From positions 1-64,000 of the forward strand of contig CAKRYY010000005.1 in the NCBI GenBank assembly GCA_934432885.1: DNA of 64,000 nt, in the 5' to 3' direction. The notes beneath the pieces are model-generated. The model saw only the letters and a program-made list of their open reading frames with translations. It did not search any database and had not been told where the DNA came from. This document shows, piece by piece, positions 34,788 to 44,389 of the stretch (within the stretch, counting starts at the first letter, position 1; the number at the start of each line of letters is the position of its first letter). The position numbers were made by a program, and so were the translations under genes. Source of the stretch: an uncultured Lachnospiraceae bacterium. Lineage in GTDB: Bacteria > Bacillota > Clostridia > Lachnospirales > Lachnospiraceae.

Positions 34788-37421
34788 ATGAAAAAGTGGG
34801 TGTACTTATTTACAGAAGGGAATGCGGATATGCGCAACCTTCTGGGCGGAAAGGGAGCAAACCTGGCGGAGATGACAAACCTTGGGCTGCCGGTACCGCA
34901 GGGCTTTACGATCACAACAGAAGCCTGTACCCAGTATTATGAGGATGGAAAAACAATAAATGATGAGATTATGGGACAGATCATGGACCATATCGAAAAG
35001 ATGGAAGAGATAACGGGAAAGAAATTCGGGGATAAGGAAAACCCGCTGCTTGTCTCCGTGCGTTCCGGCGCAAGGGCGTCCATGCCCGGCATGATGGACA
35101 CCATCTTAAACCTTGGCTTAAATGAAGAGGTGGTAGAGGTGCTTTCCGCAAAGTCGGGGAACCCCAGATGGGCATGGGACTGCTACAGAAGATTCATCCA
35201 GATGTATTCGGACGTGGTAATGGAGGTCGGAAAGAAATACTTCGAAGAGCTCATCGATGAGATGAAAAAAGAGAAGGGAATCGAACAGGACGTAGATCTA
35301 ACGGCAGAGGACTTAAAGAGGCTTGCAGAGCAGTTCAAGGCAGAATATAAGGAAAAGATCGGAGAGGACTTCCCGGTGGACCCGAAGGAGCAGTTACTTG
35401 GAGCAGTCAAGGCAGTCTTCCGCTCCTGGGACAACCCAAGAGCCAACGTATACCGCAGGGACAATGACATCCCGTATTCCTGGGGAACGGCGGTCAACGT
35501 ACAGATGATGGCGTTTGGAAACATGGGGGAGACCTCAGGAACAGGCGTAGCCTTTACCAGAAACCCAGCAACCGGCGAGAAGAAGCTGATGGGAGAGTTC
35601 TTATTAAATGCGCAGGGAGAGGACGTGGTTGCAGGGGTGCGCACACCGCAGCCGATAGCGAAGCTTGAGGAGATCATGCCGGAGGTATTTAAGCAGTTCA
35701 CGGACATCTGCGATACGCTTGAGGACCACTACCGTGACATGCAGGATATGGAATTCACGATAGAGGATAAGCACCTGTATATGTTACAGACAAGGAACGG
35801 AAAGCGGACGGCGAAGGCGGCGCTCAAGATTGCCTGCGACCTGGTAGATGAGGGAATGATCACCGAGGAGAAGGCAGTTTCGATGATAGATCCCAGAAAC
35901 CTTGATTCGCTGTTACATCCGCAGTTTGACGAAAAGGCCTTAAAGGCAGCCACGCCGATAGCGAAGGCGCTTGCGGCAGCGCCGGGAGCGGCATGCGGAA
36001 AAGTTGTATTTACGGCAGAGGATGCAAAGGCATGGGCAGCAAGGGGAGAGAAGGTCGTGCTGGTGCGTCTTGAGACCTCTCCGGAGGACATCGAGGGCAT
36101 GAAGGCAGCGCAGGGAATCCTGACGGTAAGAGGGGGAATGACCTCCCATGCAGCGGTCGTAGCAAGAGGAATGGGAGCCTGCTGCGTATCGGGCTGCTCA
36201 GCCATTATCATGGATGAAGCGAACAAGAGGTTTACGCTTGCAGGAAAGGAATACCAGGAAGGGGATGTCATCTCCTTTGACGGAACCACAGGAAATATCT
36301 ATGACGGCGAGATCCGAACAGTGGATGCTGTCATAGCAGGAGAGTTTGGAAGGATCATGGCATGGGCGGATAAGTACAGGAGCTTAAGGGTAAGGACCAA
36401 TGCGGATACGCCGTCAGATGCAAGGAAGGCAAGGGAGCTTGGAGCAGAGGGCATCGGGCTGTGCCGTACGGAGCACATGTTCTTTGAGGGCGACCGGATA
36501 GATGCCTTCCGGGAGATGATATGCTCGGATACGACGAAGGAGAGAGAGGAAGCGCTTGAGAAGATACTGCCGCTGCAGCAGGGAGACTTTGAGAAGTTAT
36601 ATGAAGCGATGGAGGGAAATCCTGTCACCATCCGTTTCCTTGACCCGCCATTACATGAGTTCGTGCCGACAGAGGAAGCGGACATAAAGAAGCTTGCGGA
36701 TGCAAAGGGAAAGAGCGTGGAGGAGATAAAGGCGATCATCGACTCCCTGCATGAGTTCAACCCGATGATGGGACACAGGGGATGCCGGCTTGCGGTAACC
36801 TACCCGGAGATCGCAAGGATGCAGACAGCAGCGGTCATTCGTGCGGCGATCAAGGTAAAGGGGGAGCATCCTGAGTGGAAACTGGTTCCTGAGATCATGA
36901 TCCCGTTAATCGGGGACAATAAGGAGTTTGCCTTTGTAAGAAAGATCGTAAAAGAGACGGCGGATGAGGAGATCAAGAAGGCAGGGGCAGACCTTAGCTA
37001 TGAAATCGGAACGATGATAGAGATACCGAGGGCTGCGCTGACAGCGGATGAGATCGTAAAGGCGGGAGCAGAATTCTTCTGCTTTGGAACCAATGACCTG
37101 ACGCAGATGACGTATGGCTTTTCACGTGATGATTCCGGAAAGTTCTTAGAGGCGTACTACAATGCTAAGATATTAGAGAATGACCCGTTTGCAAAGCTTG
37201 ACCAAAGTGGAGTAGGGCAGCTGATGGAGGTAGCGATAGAGAGAGGAAAGAAGGTAAAGCCTGAGCTGCACTGCGGTATCTGCGGGGAGCATGGAGGGGA
37301 CCCGTCCTCAGTAGAGTTCTGCCACCAGATAGGGCTTGACTATGTATCGTGCAGTCCGTTTCGGGTGCCGATAGCAAGGCTTGCGGCTGCACAGGCTGCG
37401 ATTGCAGACAAAGCAAAATAG
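34788..37421 (+). CDS. ppdK: Pyruvate, phosphate dikinase
   Basis: 877 residues. The enzyme interconverts pyruvate, ATP and Pi with PEP, AMP and PPi, and often replaces pyruvate kinase or links to PPi metabolism in gut Clostridia. Order: ATP-grasp domain (LLGGKGANLAEM, SVRSGARASMPGMMDT), the swivelling phospho-His domain with GGMTSHAAVVARGMG, and the PEP-binding TIM barrel with GLCRTEHMFF, FGTNDLTQMTYG and LHCGICGEHGGDPSS. ATG 34788 has GGAGGG upstream; ATG 34770 has none. Monocistronic. ATC- and AGG-rich codon use differs slightly from its neighbours. Confidence 0.96.
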   Translation: MKKWVYLFTEGNADMRNLLGGKGANLAEMTNLGLPVPQGFTITTEACTQYYEDGKTINDEIMGQIMDHIEKMEEITGKKFGDKENPLLVSVRSGARASMPGMMDTILNLGLNEEVVEVLSAKSGNPRWAWDCYRRFIQMYSDVVMEVGKKYFEELIDEMKKEKGIEQDVDLTAEDLKRLAEQFKAEYKEKIGEDFPVDPKEQLLGAVKAVFRSWDNPRANVYRRDNDIPYSWGTAVNVQMMAFGNMGETSGTGVAFTRNPATGEKKLMGEFLLNAQGEDVVAGVRTPQPIAKLEEIMPEVFKQFTDICDTLEDHYRDMQDMEFTIEDKHLYMLQTRNGKRTAKAALKIACDLVDEGMITEEKAVSMIDPRNLDSLLHPQFDEKALKAATPIAKALAAAPGAACGKVVFTAEDAKAWAARGEKVVLVRLETSPEDIEGMKAAQGILTVRGGMTSHAAVVARGMGACCVSGCSAIIMDEANKRFTLAGKEYQEGDVISFDGTTGNIYDGEIRTVDAVIAGEFGRIMAWADKYRSLRVRTNADTPSDARKARELGAEGIGLCRTEHMFFEGDRIDAFREMICSDTTKEREEALEKILPLQQGDFEKLYEAMEGNPVTIRFLDPPLHEFVPTEEADIKKLADAKGKSVEEIKAIIDSLHEFNPMMGHRGCRLAVTYPEIARMQTAAVIRAAIKVKGEHPEWKLVPEIMIPLIGDNKEFAFVRKIVKETADEEIKKAGADLSYEIGTMIEIPRAALTADEIVKAGAEFFCFGTNDLTQMTYGFSRDDSGKFLEAYYNAKILENDPFAKLDQSGVGQLMEVAIERGKKVKPELHCGICGEHGGDPSSVEFCHQIGLDYVSCSPFRVPIARLAAAQAAIADKAK

Positions 37422-37499
37422 AAATGCCAGATGCCCCAAAAGGTGCATCAAAATAATCAGCTAATTTCAACCTTTCATTTATATAGTCGTAATGCAGAA

Positions 37500-37538
37500 T
37501 CTCCGGCTGCCGCAGTTATGCGGCACCGGAGGTTTTGT
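37500..37538 (+). terminator. Terminator of ppdK
   Basis: TCTCCGG-CTGCCGCA-GTTA-TGCGGCAC-CGGAGGTTTTGTG, a long GC-rich stem with T-rich end, 80 bp after the stop. Confidence 0.8.
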
Positions 37539-37755
37539 GTTATAACGTTTTATGTTATACTGAAATGGAAAGTTGATAATCACTCTCAACTATCAATAAA
37601 TAAAATACATATAGCTTATAATGTATAAATAAAAGCTACAAATAAGGCAAACCGAATGTGTAATAAAATCCCAATTTTTAATATACTTTTTGAAGGAAAA
37701 AGCATTGCTTTAAGGCTTTTTTCAAGGAAAAAATACAGAAGGCGGTGGAACTTGC
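37539..37755. promoter_or_regulatory. AT-rich region upstream of the MMPL gene with a possible Fur-like box
   Basis: No gene is seen between the ppdK terminator and the MMPL start. It contains a dyad AGTTGA-TAATCACTC-TCAACT (37571-37591) overlapping TGATAAT-C-ACTCTCA (37574-37588), which agrees with the 7-1-7 Fur consensus at 12 of 14 positions. A possible -10, TATAAT, lies at 37617-37622 without a clear -35. Confidence 0.35.
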
Positions 37756-40053
37756 TTGTTTACTGAAAAATGGAAAATATTTCTGGATAAGCTTGCACAC
37801 AGAAAGGAAGAAGGACCCGAAGAGGTGAAAGCGCGGCTTGCCCGGCTTAAAACAGATGGAATTGCAAAGACAATCGTAAGAAAACGGCATTTCTTTGAAA
37901 TGATTTTCATAGTCTTAATCTTTCTGAGTGCAATCAATGCGCCTCTTGTTAAAGTAAATTATGACCTGACAGAATATCTGCCAGCAACGGCAGAATCGAA
38001 GGTTGCGATTGACCTGATGGAAAAAGAGTTCGGCTATCCCGGTACGGCGCGGATTATGATTAAGGATGTTTCGATTTATGAAGCATATATGTACAAGCAG
38101 CGGATAGAAAATATCGACGGCGTTGACATGGTAACATGGATGACGGAGGACGTCTATATGACGGAGGACTTCATCGATCTGGATGCGGAAAAGGATTACT
38201 ACAGGGATCGCTGCGCGGTGATGGATGTTACCTTCGATAAGGGCGATAATGATGATTTGACCAAGGAAGCGGTTGGCAGGATTCAGGATATGCTGGGAGA
38301 ACGCGGCAGATATGCGGGACCGGCGGTAGAAAATAAATCTCTTGAGGAAACGCTGGATAAGGAAATGCAGGTTATTATGACAGTTGCAGTCATTCTGATT
38401 TTGATTATCCTGTGTGCGACGACGGATTCGTGGTTTGAGCCAGTGCTATTCTTGTCTGTTATGGGAATTGCCATTATTTTGAATATGGGAAGCAATATCA
38501 TGCTGGGTACGATTTCCTTCATGAGCTCCAGTGTGGCGGCGGTGCTCCAGCTTGCAACATCGATGGACTATTCGGTATTTCTGCTACATACCTATGTGCG
38601 CCGCAATGAAGCGAAGCCCGGCAATAAGGAAAAAGCAATGGCGGGCGCTTTGAAGGAATCCGCAGTTTCCATTCTTTCGAGTGCAATGACTACCTTTGTG
38701 GGCTTTATGGCATTGCTTTCGATGCGGTTTGGACTCGGCAGGGACGTAGGTCTGGTGCTTGGCAAAAGTATTATCTGCAGTGTAGCGACGGTGCTCTTTT
38801 TGATGCCTGCACTGCTGCTTCGATTTGGCGATTTAATTGAAAAGACAAAGCATCGTACCCTGATGCCGAAATTCAAGCTGGCTTCCAGAGCAGTATTTAA
38901 GGTACGCTATCTGGTGCTTGCGCTGATGATTATTGTTGTAGTTCCGGCTTATGTAGCGCAGAATATGAACAGCTTTACCTTTGGAAACAGTGCACTTGGC
39001 AGGAGCGAGGGTACAAAGGTATATGCAGATACAGCGGAAATTGAGGAAAAGTTTGGAAGAAGCAATCTTTATCTGGTGATTGTTCCGAATGAAACACCTA
39101 TCAAGGAACGTGACCTTGCAAGTGAGTTGGAAGACCTCTATTATGTCAAGAGTGTAAAGGGCATTGCAAACGTATTGCCAGTGGGTATTCCGGAGAGCAT
39201 TGTTCCGGAGAGTATTGAAAAACAGCTCCGGACGGAAAATTATGCCCGGATGCTTATGTATACAAGAACGGATACAGAAAGTGAGCTGGCATTCCAGACC
39301 TCTGATGAAATCAAGTCAATTGTGCGGAAATATTATCCTGAAAATTCCTATGTGGTGGGCAATACGCCGTCCACGCAGGATTTAAAGGAGCTCATGGTGC
39401 CGGACTACGCAGTAACCAATGTAATTTCACTGATTGCGGTAGCAGTGGTCGTTGGAATTGCCTTTAAGTCCTTCCTGCTTCCGATACTTGTCTTGATTCC
39501 GATTACGATTGCGACCTATATCAACATGACAGTGCCGTATTTACAGGGCGAAAGCTTCATGTTCAATGGTTTTATCATTGTAAGCTGTATCCAGCTTGGC
39601 GCGACGGTAGATTATTCTATCCTGCTGACCAATAACTATATCTATAACAGGGAGCATGGAATGGAGAAAAAGCAGGCGGCTCTGGATGCACTGCAAAGAA
39701 GTATTCTTTCTATTCTGACTTCCGGCACGATTCTGACAGTAGCGGGCTATGGTATTTACTTTATTTCCTCGGTCAGCGCGATTTCTTCGCTTGGACACCT
39801 GATTGGACGGGGCGGTCTGATTAGTATGTGCATGGTTATTCTTGCAGTGCCGGCGCTTTTGACGGTATTCGATACGCTGGTATTTAAGGAAAAAGCCATT
39901 ACCGATAAAATGAATCAAAAGGCTCTGGAACGTCTGCGGAAGCGTGCTGCAAAGCGGCATGAGAAGCGAAAAGAGCTTATGGCGCGCATTGCGCAGCGCA
40001 GGCAGAAAAAGCAGGAGCAGACAGAGCAGAAGGGAGGAAATGAAGATGAATAG
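37756..40053 (+). CDS. MMPL/RND superfamily transporter
   Basis: 765 residues with twelve transmembrane helices in the RND pattern: TM1 near 40, a loop of about 150 residues, TM2-6, TM7 near 390, a second loop, TM8-12. The proton-relay region includes SMDYSVFLLHTYVRRNEA and, in the second half, ATVDYSILLTNNYIYNR. Family members export lipids, amphiphiles or drugs using the proton gradient. The start is probably TTG 37756 (MFTEKWKIF) behind GGCGGTGG. Its last 8 bp overlap the next gene, with which it surely works. Confidence 0.85.
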   Translation: MFTEKWKIFLDKLAHRKEEGPEEVKARLARLKTDGIAKTIVRKRHFFEMIFIVLIFLSAINAPLVKVNYDLTEYLPATAESKVAIDLMEKEFGYPGTARIMIKDVSIYEAYMYKQRIENIDGVDMVTWMTEDVYMTEDFIDLDAEKDYYRDRCAVMDVTFDKGDNDDLTKEAVGRIQDMLGERGRYAGPAVENKSLEETLDKEMQVIMTVAVILILIILCATTDSWFEPVLFLSVMGIAIILNMGSNIMLGTISFMSSSVAAVLQLATSMDYSVFLLHTYVRRNEAKPGNKEKAMAGALKESAVSILSSAMTTFVGFMALLSMRFGLGRDVGLVLGKSIICSVATVLFLMPALLLRFGDLIEKTKHRTLMPKFKLASRAVFKVRYLVLALMIIVVVPAYVAQNMNSFTFGNSALGRSEGTKVYADTAEIEEKFGRSNLYLVIVPNETPIKERDLASELEDLYYVKSVKGIANVLPVGIPESIVPESIEKQLRTENYARMLMYTRTDTESELAFQTSDEIKSIVRKYYPENSYVVGNTPSTQDLKELMVPDYAVTNVISLIAVAVVVGIAFKSFLLPILVLIPITIATYINMTVPYLQGESFMFNGFIIVSCIQLGATVDYSILLTNNYIYNREHGMEKKQAALDALQRSILSILTSGTILTVAGYGIYFISSVSAISSLGHLIGRGGLISMCMVILAVPALLTVFDTLVFKEKAITDKMNQKALERLRKRAAKRHEKRKELMARIAQRRQKKQEQTEQKGGNEDE

Positions 40054-41926
40054 AAAATACGGAAAACGGGCGGCGGCACTTGCCCTGACAACGATTTTGA
40101 CGGCAGGCAGCATAGCAATGGATTTGCAGGCGGCAGCACCTGCAGTCGGAGTTGATGAATCTGTTTATGTAAATCTGGATTATTATGGAAAAGTAGATGA
40201 AGTCAATATTGTAAAGGGCTGTGTCTTAAATGGCAATACACAAATCGTCGATTACGGCGATTACAAGGATGTTGTCAATATGAGCAACAGCGCCACTCCG
40301 ACGCTTGAGGATGGAAAGGTTACCTGGGACTTAAGCGGGCAGGATGAGGAACGTTTTTACTTCGAGGGAAAGACGGATAAGCTGACAAGGGAGCTGCCCT
40401 GGAATTTTGACATTACCTATAAGTTAAACGGCAAGGAATGTAAGGCAGAGGAGCTTGCCGGAGCAAGCGGCATGGTAACGACGCTGATTGAAGTAACGCC
40501 AAATGAAAAAGCGCCGGAATATTATAGAAATAATATGATTCTTACCGTTGCAACGCTGGTGGATATGGATAAGGACAATTATTCACTGGAAGCGCCGGGC
40601 TCTCAGCTTCAGACTATCGGAACCAAAAAGGTCGTGCTTTTTATGGCGCTGCCTGGTGAGGATGGAACCTTTCGAATTGATATCGGAACAAACAGCTTTG
40701 AAAGCATTGGCATGATGATTATGATGGTGCCTGCAACGCTTTCCTCACTTGACAGAATCAGTGACATTCGGGAGGTTAAGGATAAGGTACGGGATTCGAT
40801 GGACGCCATGAGTGACAGCGCGGATGTCATTTTAGACAATCTGGTTACTATGAAGGGTGCACTGGAAGAGACCCAGAAGGGCGTGCAGTCTGCACAGCAG
40901 GCAAAGGCGACCTATGACGCAGGCAGGGATCAGGTAAAAGCGGATGCAGATGCAGCCATCAATTCGCTGGATGGAATTAAGAACAGCCTGACGCTCCTTT
41001 CGGCACAGACTGCGATTGAGAAAGCAGATTATATTGATGCAATGAATCAGCTTGAAACCATCCGTCAGAGTATTTATGAGATGGATAATTACCTTGAGGA
41101 CATGGAGGATGCAACCAAAGACCTTGAGGATTCCCTGAAGGATCTGCGGCATAAGATGAAGGATGGCGCGAGCGATACAGAGGATGAGATAGAAGATATA
41201 ATAAGTGATTTACAAAATATTTATGGAACTGACCCGGGAGCGGTATTGGTCGGTGCAGAGGTTGGTTATCTTGCAAACTTTGCAGGTGTACTTACGAAAT
41301 CCGCAGTTCCAGTGGTTGAAGATACCGAAGGCGTGGTACATGAGCTTAGCAATCTGACGAACAAGGCAAGCGAGGTATTGAACGAAAGCTACAGTCTTGG
41401 CGGACATATCACGCAGGATTATAAGGAGCATATCCTGATGCTGCTAGATGAAACGCAGCAGTTTATTGACAATTCCAATGTATCGGTAACAGCGACGCAG
41501 ACGGCGCTCAGAAGTATGCGGAGCCTGATGGATGCAACAGAGAAGAGCATGGATGCAGCCATCAATTCAAGCTTAAGCGGTATGATTGGTATTTTGGACA
41601 GCGGCATTGGCATTGCAGGCGGCAGTGAGGTTTTCCGTGATGCGAAAAACACAATGAAGGATGCAGTGGATGATGAACTGGATGAGATTGAGGATGAAAC
41701 GAATATCCTGAACATTGATACGCAGGAAACCTTCCCGTCCTTTACTTCTGATAAGAATAAGACACCGGACAGTATTCAGATCATCATGCGGACGCAGGAA
41801 ATCAGCATTGACGATGACGACGACAATACAGTGGATTTGGAAAAAGCGCCGGAGGACATCGGCGTATGGGGCAGATTAAAAGCAGTATTTGTAAAGATAT
41901 TCCACTGGTTTGTAAAAGAGAAATAA
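40046..41926 (+). CDS. Secreted coiled-coil protein coupled to the MMPL transporter
   Basis: 626 residues, family not recognised. A signal peptide (NRKYGKRAAALALTTILTAGSIAMDLQAAA) is followed by a beta-rich region (about 30-250), a long acidic coiled coil with heptad-like spacing (about 250-400 and 480-560), and a C-terminal amphipathic segment (WGRLKAVFVKIFHWFVKEK) that may touch the membrane. It could serve as an extracellular adaptor for the RND pump, analogous to a membrane-fusion protein in a monoderm. ATG 40046 is 8 nt after GGGAGG and lies inside the end of the transporter gene; ATG 40040 is an alternative. Confidence 0.7.
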   Translation: MNRKYGKRAAALALTTILTAGSIAMDLQAAAPAVGVDESVYVNLDYYGKVDEVNIVKGCVLNGNTQIVDYGDYKDVVNMSNSATPTLEDGKVTWDLSGQDEERFYFEGKTDKLTRELPWNFDITYKLNGKECKAEELAGASGMVTTLIEVTPNEKAPEYYRNNMILTVATLVDMDKDNYSLEAPGSQLQTIGTKKVVLFMALPGEDGTFRIDIGTNSFESIGMMIMMVPATLSSLDRISDIREVKDKVRDSMDAMSDSADVILDNLVTMKGALEETQKGVQSAQQAKATYDAGRDQVKADADAAINSLDGIKNSLTLLSAQTAIEKADYIDAMNQLETIRQSIYEMDNYLEDMEDATKDLEDSLKDLRHKMKDGASDTEDEIEDIISDLQNIYGTDPGAVLVGAEVGYLANFAGVLTKSAVPVVEDTEGVVHELSNLTNKASEVLNESYSLGGHITQDYKEHILMLLDETQQFIDNSNVSVTATQTALRSMRSLMDATEKSMDAAINSSLSGMIGILDSGIGIAGGSEVFRDAKNTMKDAVDDELDEIEDETNILNIDTQETFPSFTSDKNKTPDSIQIIMRTQEISIDDDDDNTVDLEKAPEDIGVWGRLKAVFVKIFHWFVKEK

Positions 41927-41963
41927 AGAACGGTTTAAATGAGCCAATAAAGAATCAGTAAAT

Positions 41964-42006
41964 GAAAGCTCCCTTTTGTAAGTGACTTAGCAAAAGGGAG
42001 CTTTTT
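41964..42006. terminator. Bidirectional terminator
   Basis: AAAGCTCCCTTTTG and CAAAAGGGAGCTTTTT form a perfect 14-bp stem with a 12-nt loop between the convergent coiled-coil and alanine symporter genes. Confidence 0.93.
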
Positions 42007-42014
42007 ATCTTATC

Positions 42015-43418
42015 TTATTTTATCTTTCCTTCTTTTTTCAAAACATCCTGGAAGTCTATCATATCCTTTGCAATCTCACCGCTCATAAGAAGCAGGCAGA
42101 TAAGGTTTGGAATAGCCATCAGTGCGTTTGCGATGTCGGAGAGATTCCATACGAGGTCAAGTGTAGCGACAGAACCAACATAAACAACGAGAGAAAACAG
42201 AACACGGTAAATCATATTGTATTTATGCGTTCCCAGTATGTATTCATAAGCTTTCTCACCATGATATTCCCAGCCGAGAATCGTAGAAAAGGCAAAGAGC
42301 GTGATGCCGATGCTGACCATCCAGCCGCCTGCAGGACCAAGAATCGTGGAGAAGGCTGCAATAGTTAAGGAAGAACCCTGATACAGCTCGCCGGTTGCCG
42401 GATTTATCTGTCCCAAAACGCCGGAGCTTGCAATAGCGAGACCTGTCATGGTGCAGACAACGATGGTATCCCAGAAGGTTCCTGTCATATTGATGTAAGC
42501 CTGACGAACCGGGTGGTCGGTGGTTGCTGCTGCTGCGGTAATCGCTGCGGAGCCCATGCCGGCTTCATTGGAGAATACGCCACGTGCAACACCGTACCGC
42601 ATTGCGTTCATCATGGAAGCAGTAATGGTACCGCAAAGTCCACCGCCGACTGCCTGCGGGCTGAATGCCATGCTGAAAATCATAGAAAGACCGGACGGAA
42701 CGTTAGAAATATTGCCAATGATAACAATAAGTGAAGCGATAACATAAAAAATTGCCATAACAGGAACAACGACCTGTGATACTTTGGAAATAGACTTGAT
42801 GCCACCGACAATAATCAGGAGTGAAAGCACTGTCAGAACAACGCCGATAGCCCATTCGGGAATAGCAAAGGTCTCATTTAAAGCGCTGGTAATGGAGTTT
42901 GCCTGTGTCATATTACCAATACCAAAGGAAGCGACAACTGCAAAGAAAGCGAAGAGCCATCCTAAGATGCTGCCTGCTGTTTTATTCTTGAAGGCCTTCT
43001 TCATAGTATACATCGGACCGCCAGACATTTCGCCGTCAGCATTAACGCCTCTGTACTTGATTGCCAGCATACATTCGCTGAATTTGGAAGTAAGCCCGAA
43101 GCAGGCGGAAATCCACATCCAGACAAGTGCTCCGGGACCACCGGAAACCATTGCGGTAGCAACGCCGACGATATTACCGGTACCAATAGTAGCAGCAAGA
43201 GCTGTTGTCAGGGCTGAAAAAGGAGAAATATCACCTTCACCGTTTTTCTGGCGCGCCTCCTTGCTCAGCGTGCTCTTTAAGGCGTAACCAAGATTGCGCC
43301 AGGGTAAAAATCTTGTACGGATTGTCAAAAAGATTCCGGTGCCGACCAGAAGAACCAGCATGATGGGTCCCCATACGAAACTGTCTACGGCAGCAACCGC
43401 GTTTGAAAATGTAGTCAT
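42015..43418 (-). CDS. Sodium:alanine symporter (AGCS family)
   Basis: 467 residues, about eleven transmembrane helices. AGCS hallmarks: GTGIFLTIRTRFLPWRNL, TALAATIGTGNIVGVATAMVSGGPGALVWMW, GGPMYTMKKAF and GVARGVFSNEAGMGSAAI. It imports alanine or glycine with Na+. GAGGAGG precedes ATG 43418. A terminator-like hairpin sits in its short leader, so expression is probably attenuated. Confidence 0.94.
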   Translation of the reverse strand: MTTFSNAVAAVDSFVWGPIMLVLLVGTGIFLTIRTRFLPWRNLGYALKSTLSKEARQKNGEGDISPFSALTTALAATIGTGNIVGVATAMVSGGPGALVWMWISACFGLTSKFSECMLAIKYRGVNADGEMSGGPMYTMKKAFKNKTAGSILGWLFAFFAVVASFGIGNMTQANSITSALNETFAIPEWAIGVVLTVLSLLIIVGGIKSISKVSQVVVPVMAIFYVIASLIVIIGNISNVPSGLSMIFSMAFSPQAVGGGLCGTITASMMNAMRYGVARGVFSNEAGMGSAAITAAAATTDHPVRQAYINMTGTFWDTIVVCTMTGLAIASSGVLGQINPATGELYQGSSLTIAAFSTILGPAGGWMVSIGITLFAFSTILGWEYHGEKAYEYILGTHKYNMIYRVLFSLVVYVGSVATLDLVWNLSDIANALMAIPNLICLLLMSGEIAKDMIDFQDVLKKEGKIK

Positions 43419-43437
43419 AATAACTTCCTCCTCTGCT

Positions 43438-43482
43438 AAAAAAATAAAACGGACGTAATGCGATGCACGCTATTACGTCCGT
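43438..43482 (-). terminator. Terminator hairpin in the 5' leader of the alanine symporter gene
   Basis: On the minus strand ACGGACGTAAT-AGCGTGCATCGC-ATTACGTCCGT is followed by TTTTATTTTTTT, ending 20 bp before the start codon. The inner GCG/CGC extends the stem. It lies between promoter and gene, where a terminator is expected only if transcription is attenuated. Confidence 0.8.
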
Positions 43483-43495
43483 TGTAATTGCACTC

Positions 43496-43524
43496 ATTGT
43501 AATATAGTTTAGCTGCTTAGTCAA
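43496..43524 (-). promoter_or_regulatory. Promoter of the alanine symporter
   Basis: Minus-strand -35 TTGACT (43519-43524), 17-bp spacer, -10 TACAAT (43496-43501). The predicted leader is only about 70 nt and consists mostly of the terminator hairpin. Confidence 0.75.
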
Positions 43525-43549
43525 GAAAAAAAGAGACCTTTTTTTAAAT

Positions 43550-43630
43550 TTTTCTACAGGCAGTACCTGTAAGAAAAAACATAAAAAGGCCTGAAAAGGG
43601 AGGATGCCAAGTAAATAATTTACTTGGCAT
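43550..43630. repeat. Two adjacent inverted repeats in the symporter-cyclophilin gap
   Basis: TTTTTCTACAGG-CAGTA-CCTGTAAGAAAAA (43550-43577) and a perfect 27-nt palindrome ATGCCAAGTAAAT-A-ATTTACTTGGCAT (43604-43630). The rest of the 372-bp gap (43419-43790) is AT-rich, with a weaker pair ATCTTAT/ATAAGAT at 43679-43702. The first may act as terminator for the leftward cyclophilin gene; the palindrome looks more like an operator, as no T-run follows it on either strand. Confidence 0.55.
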
Positions 43631-43790
43631 TATTATGAAAAAGCTATTTATAAGTAATGTAGGTAATTTGCATTGCTGTATCTTATGTTCTTAGTATAAG
43701 ATATGAATTTGGATAAAAAATGTTATGCAAATTAAGTTTCTTTAAATGAAATGTAAATAAAATATGAACGTTAAAGTAAACGAAAATGTC

Positions 43791-44309
43791 CTACACTCTT
43801 TCCGGTTCCGGATAGCTTTCTCCAAAGGTCTCCACTGTCATGCTCTTAATCTGCTGCTTTTCCAACGGTCTGTCAGAAAAATCCGTTGCACACTGAGCAA
43901 TCTTGTCAACGACATCCATGCCTTCGATTACCTTGCCAAAAGCAGCGTAGGCGCCGTCCAGATGTGGACTGTTTTTGTGCATGATAAAGAACTGGCTGCC
44001 TGCGGAATCCGGCATCATGCTTCGAGCCATAGAGAGTACGCCCTCTGTGTGCTTCAAATCATTCTGGAAGCCATTCTGTGAAAATTCGCCGCGAATACTG
44101 TAGCCGGGACCTCCCATGCCGCTGCCTTCAGGATCTCCTCCCTGAATCATGAAGCCATTGATAACACGGTGAAAAATCAGCCCATCATAAAAATTTTTAT
44201 TTACGAGGCTGATAAAGTTGTTTACGGTATTGGGCGCGATTTCGGGATAAAGCTCAGCCCGGATGATGTCGCCGTTTTCCATTGTGACAGTAATAACAGG
44301 ATTTTTCAT
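43791..44309 (-). CDS. Cyclophilin-type peptidyl-prolyl cis-trans isomerase
   Basis: 172 residues without a signal peptide, so cytosolic. Conserved cyclophilin features are FHRVINGFMIQGGDPEGSGMGGPGYSIRGEF (catalytic Arg in FHRV and QGGD), GVLSMARSMMPDSAGSQFFIM and HLDGAYAAFGKVIEGMDVVDKIA. It speeds proline isomerisation during folding. GAAAGGAAAG precedes ATG 44309; divergent from the GNAT gene. Confidence 0.95.
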   Translation of the reverse strand: MKNPVITVTMENGDIIRAELYPEIAPNTVNNFISLVNKNFYDGLIFHRVINGFMIQGGDPEGSGMGGPGYSIRGEFSQNGFQNDLKHTEGVLSMARSMMPDSAGSQFFIMHKNSPHLDGAYAAFGKVIEGMDVVDKIAQCATDFSDRPLEKQQIKSMTVETFGESYPEPERV

Positions 44310-44389
44310 AGCAGATGCTTTCCTTTCTGATAAAATTAGTTTATAACAGGTATTATAATGGCAAATTTAAGTTTCGTAAAGGGGCGCGC

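Noticed and set aside
34788..37421. ppdK as horizontally acquired because of its distinct codon use
   Set aside because: The bias (ATC, AGG, GAC) also fits strong expression; flanks show no mobile-element marks.
39541..40113. Minus-strand ORF of 190 codons at the MMPL end
   Set aside because: Shadow of two overlapping convincing genes; Cys/Arg/His-rich composition typical of antisense frames.
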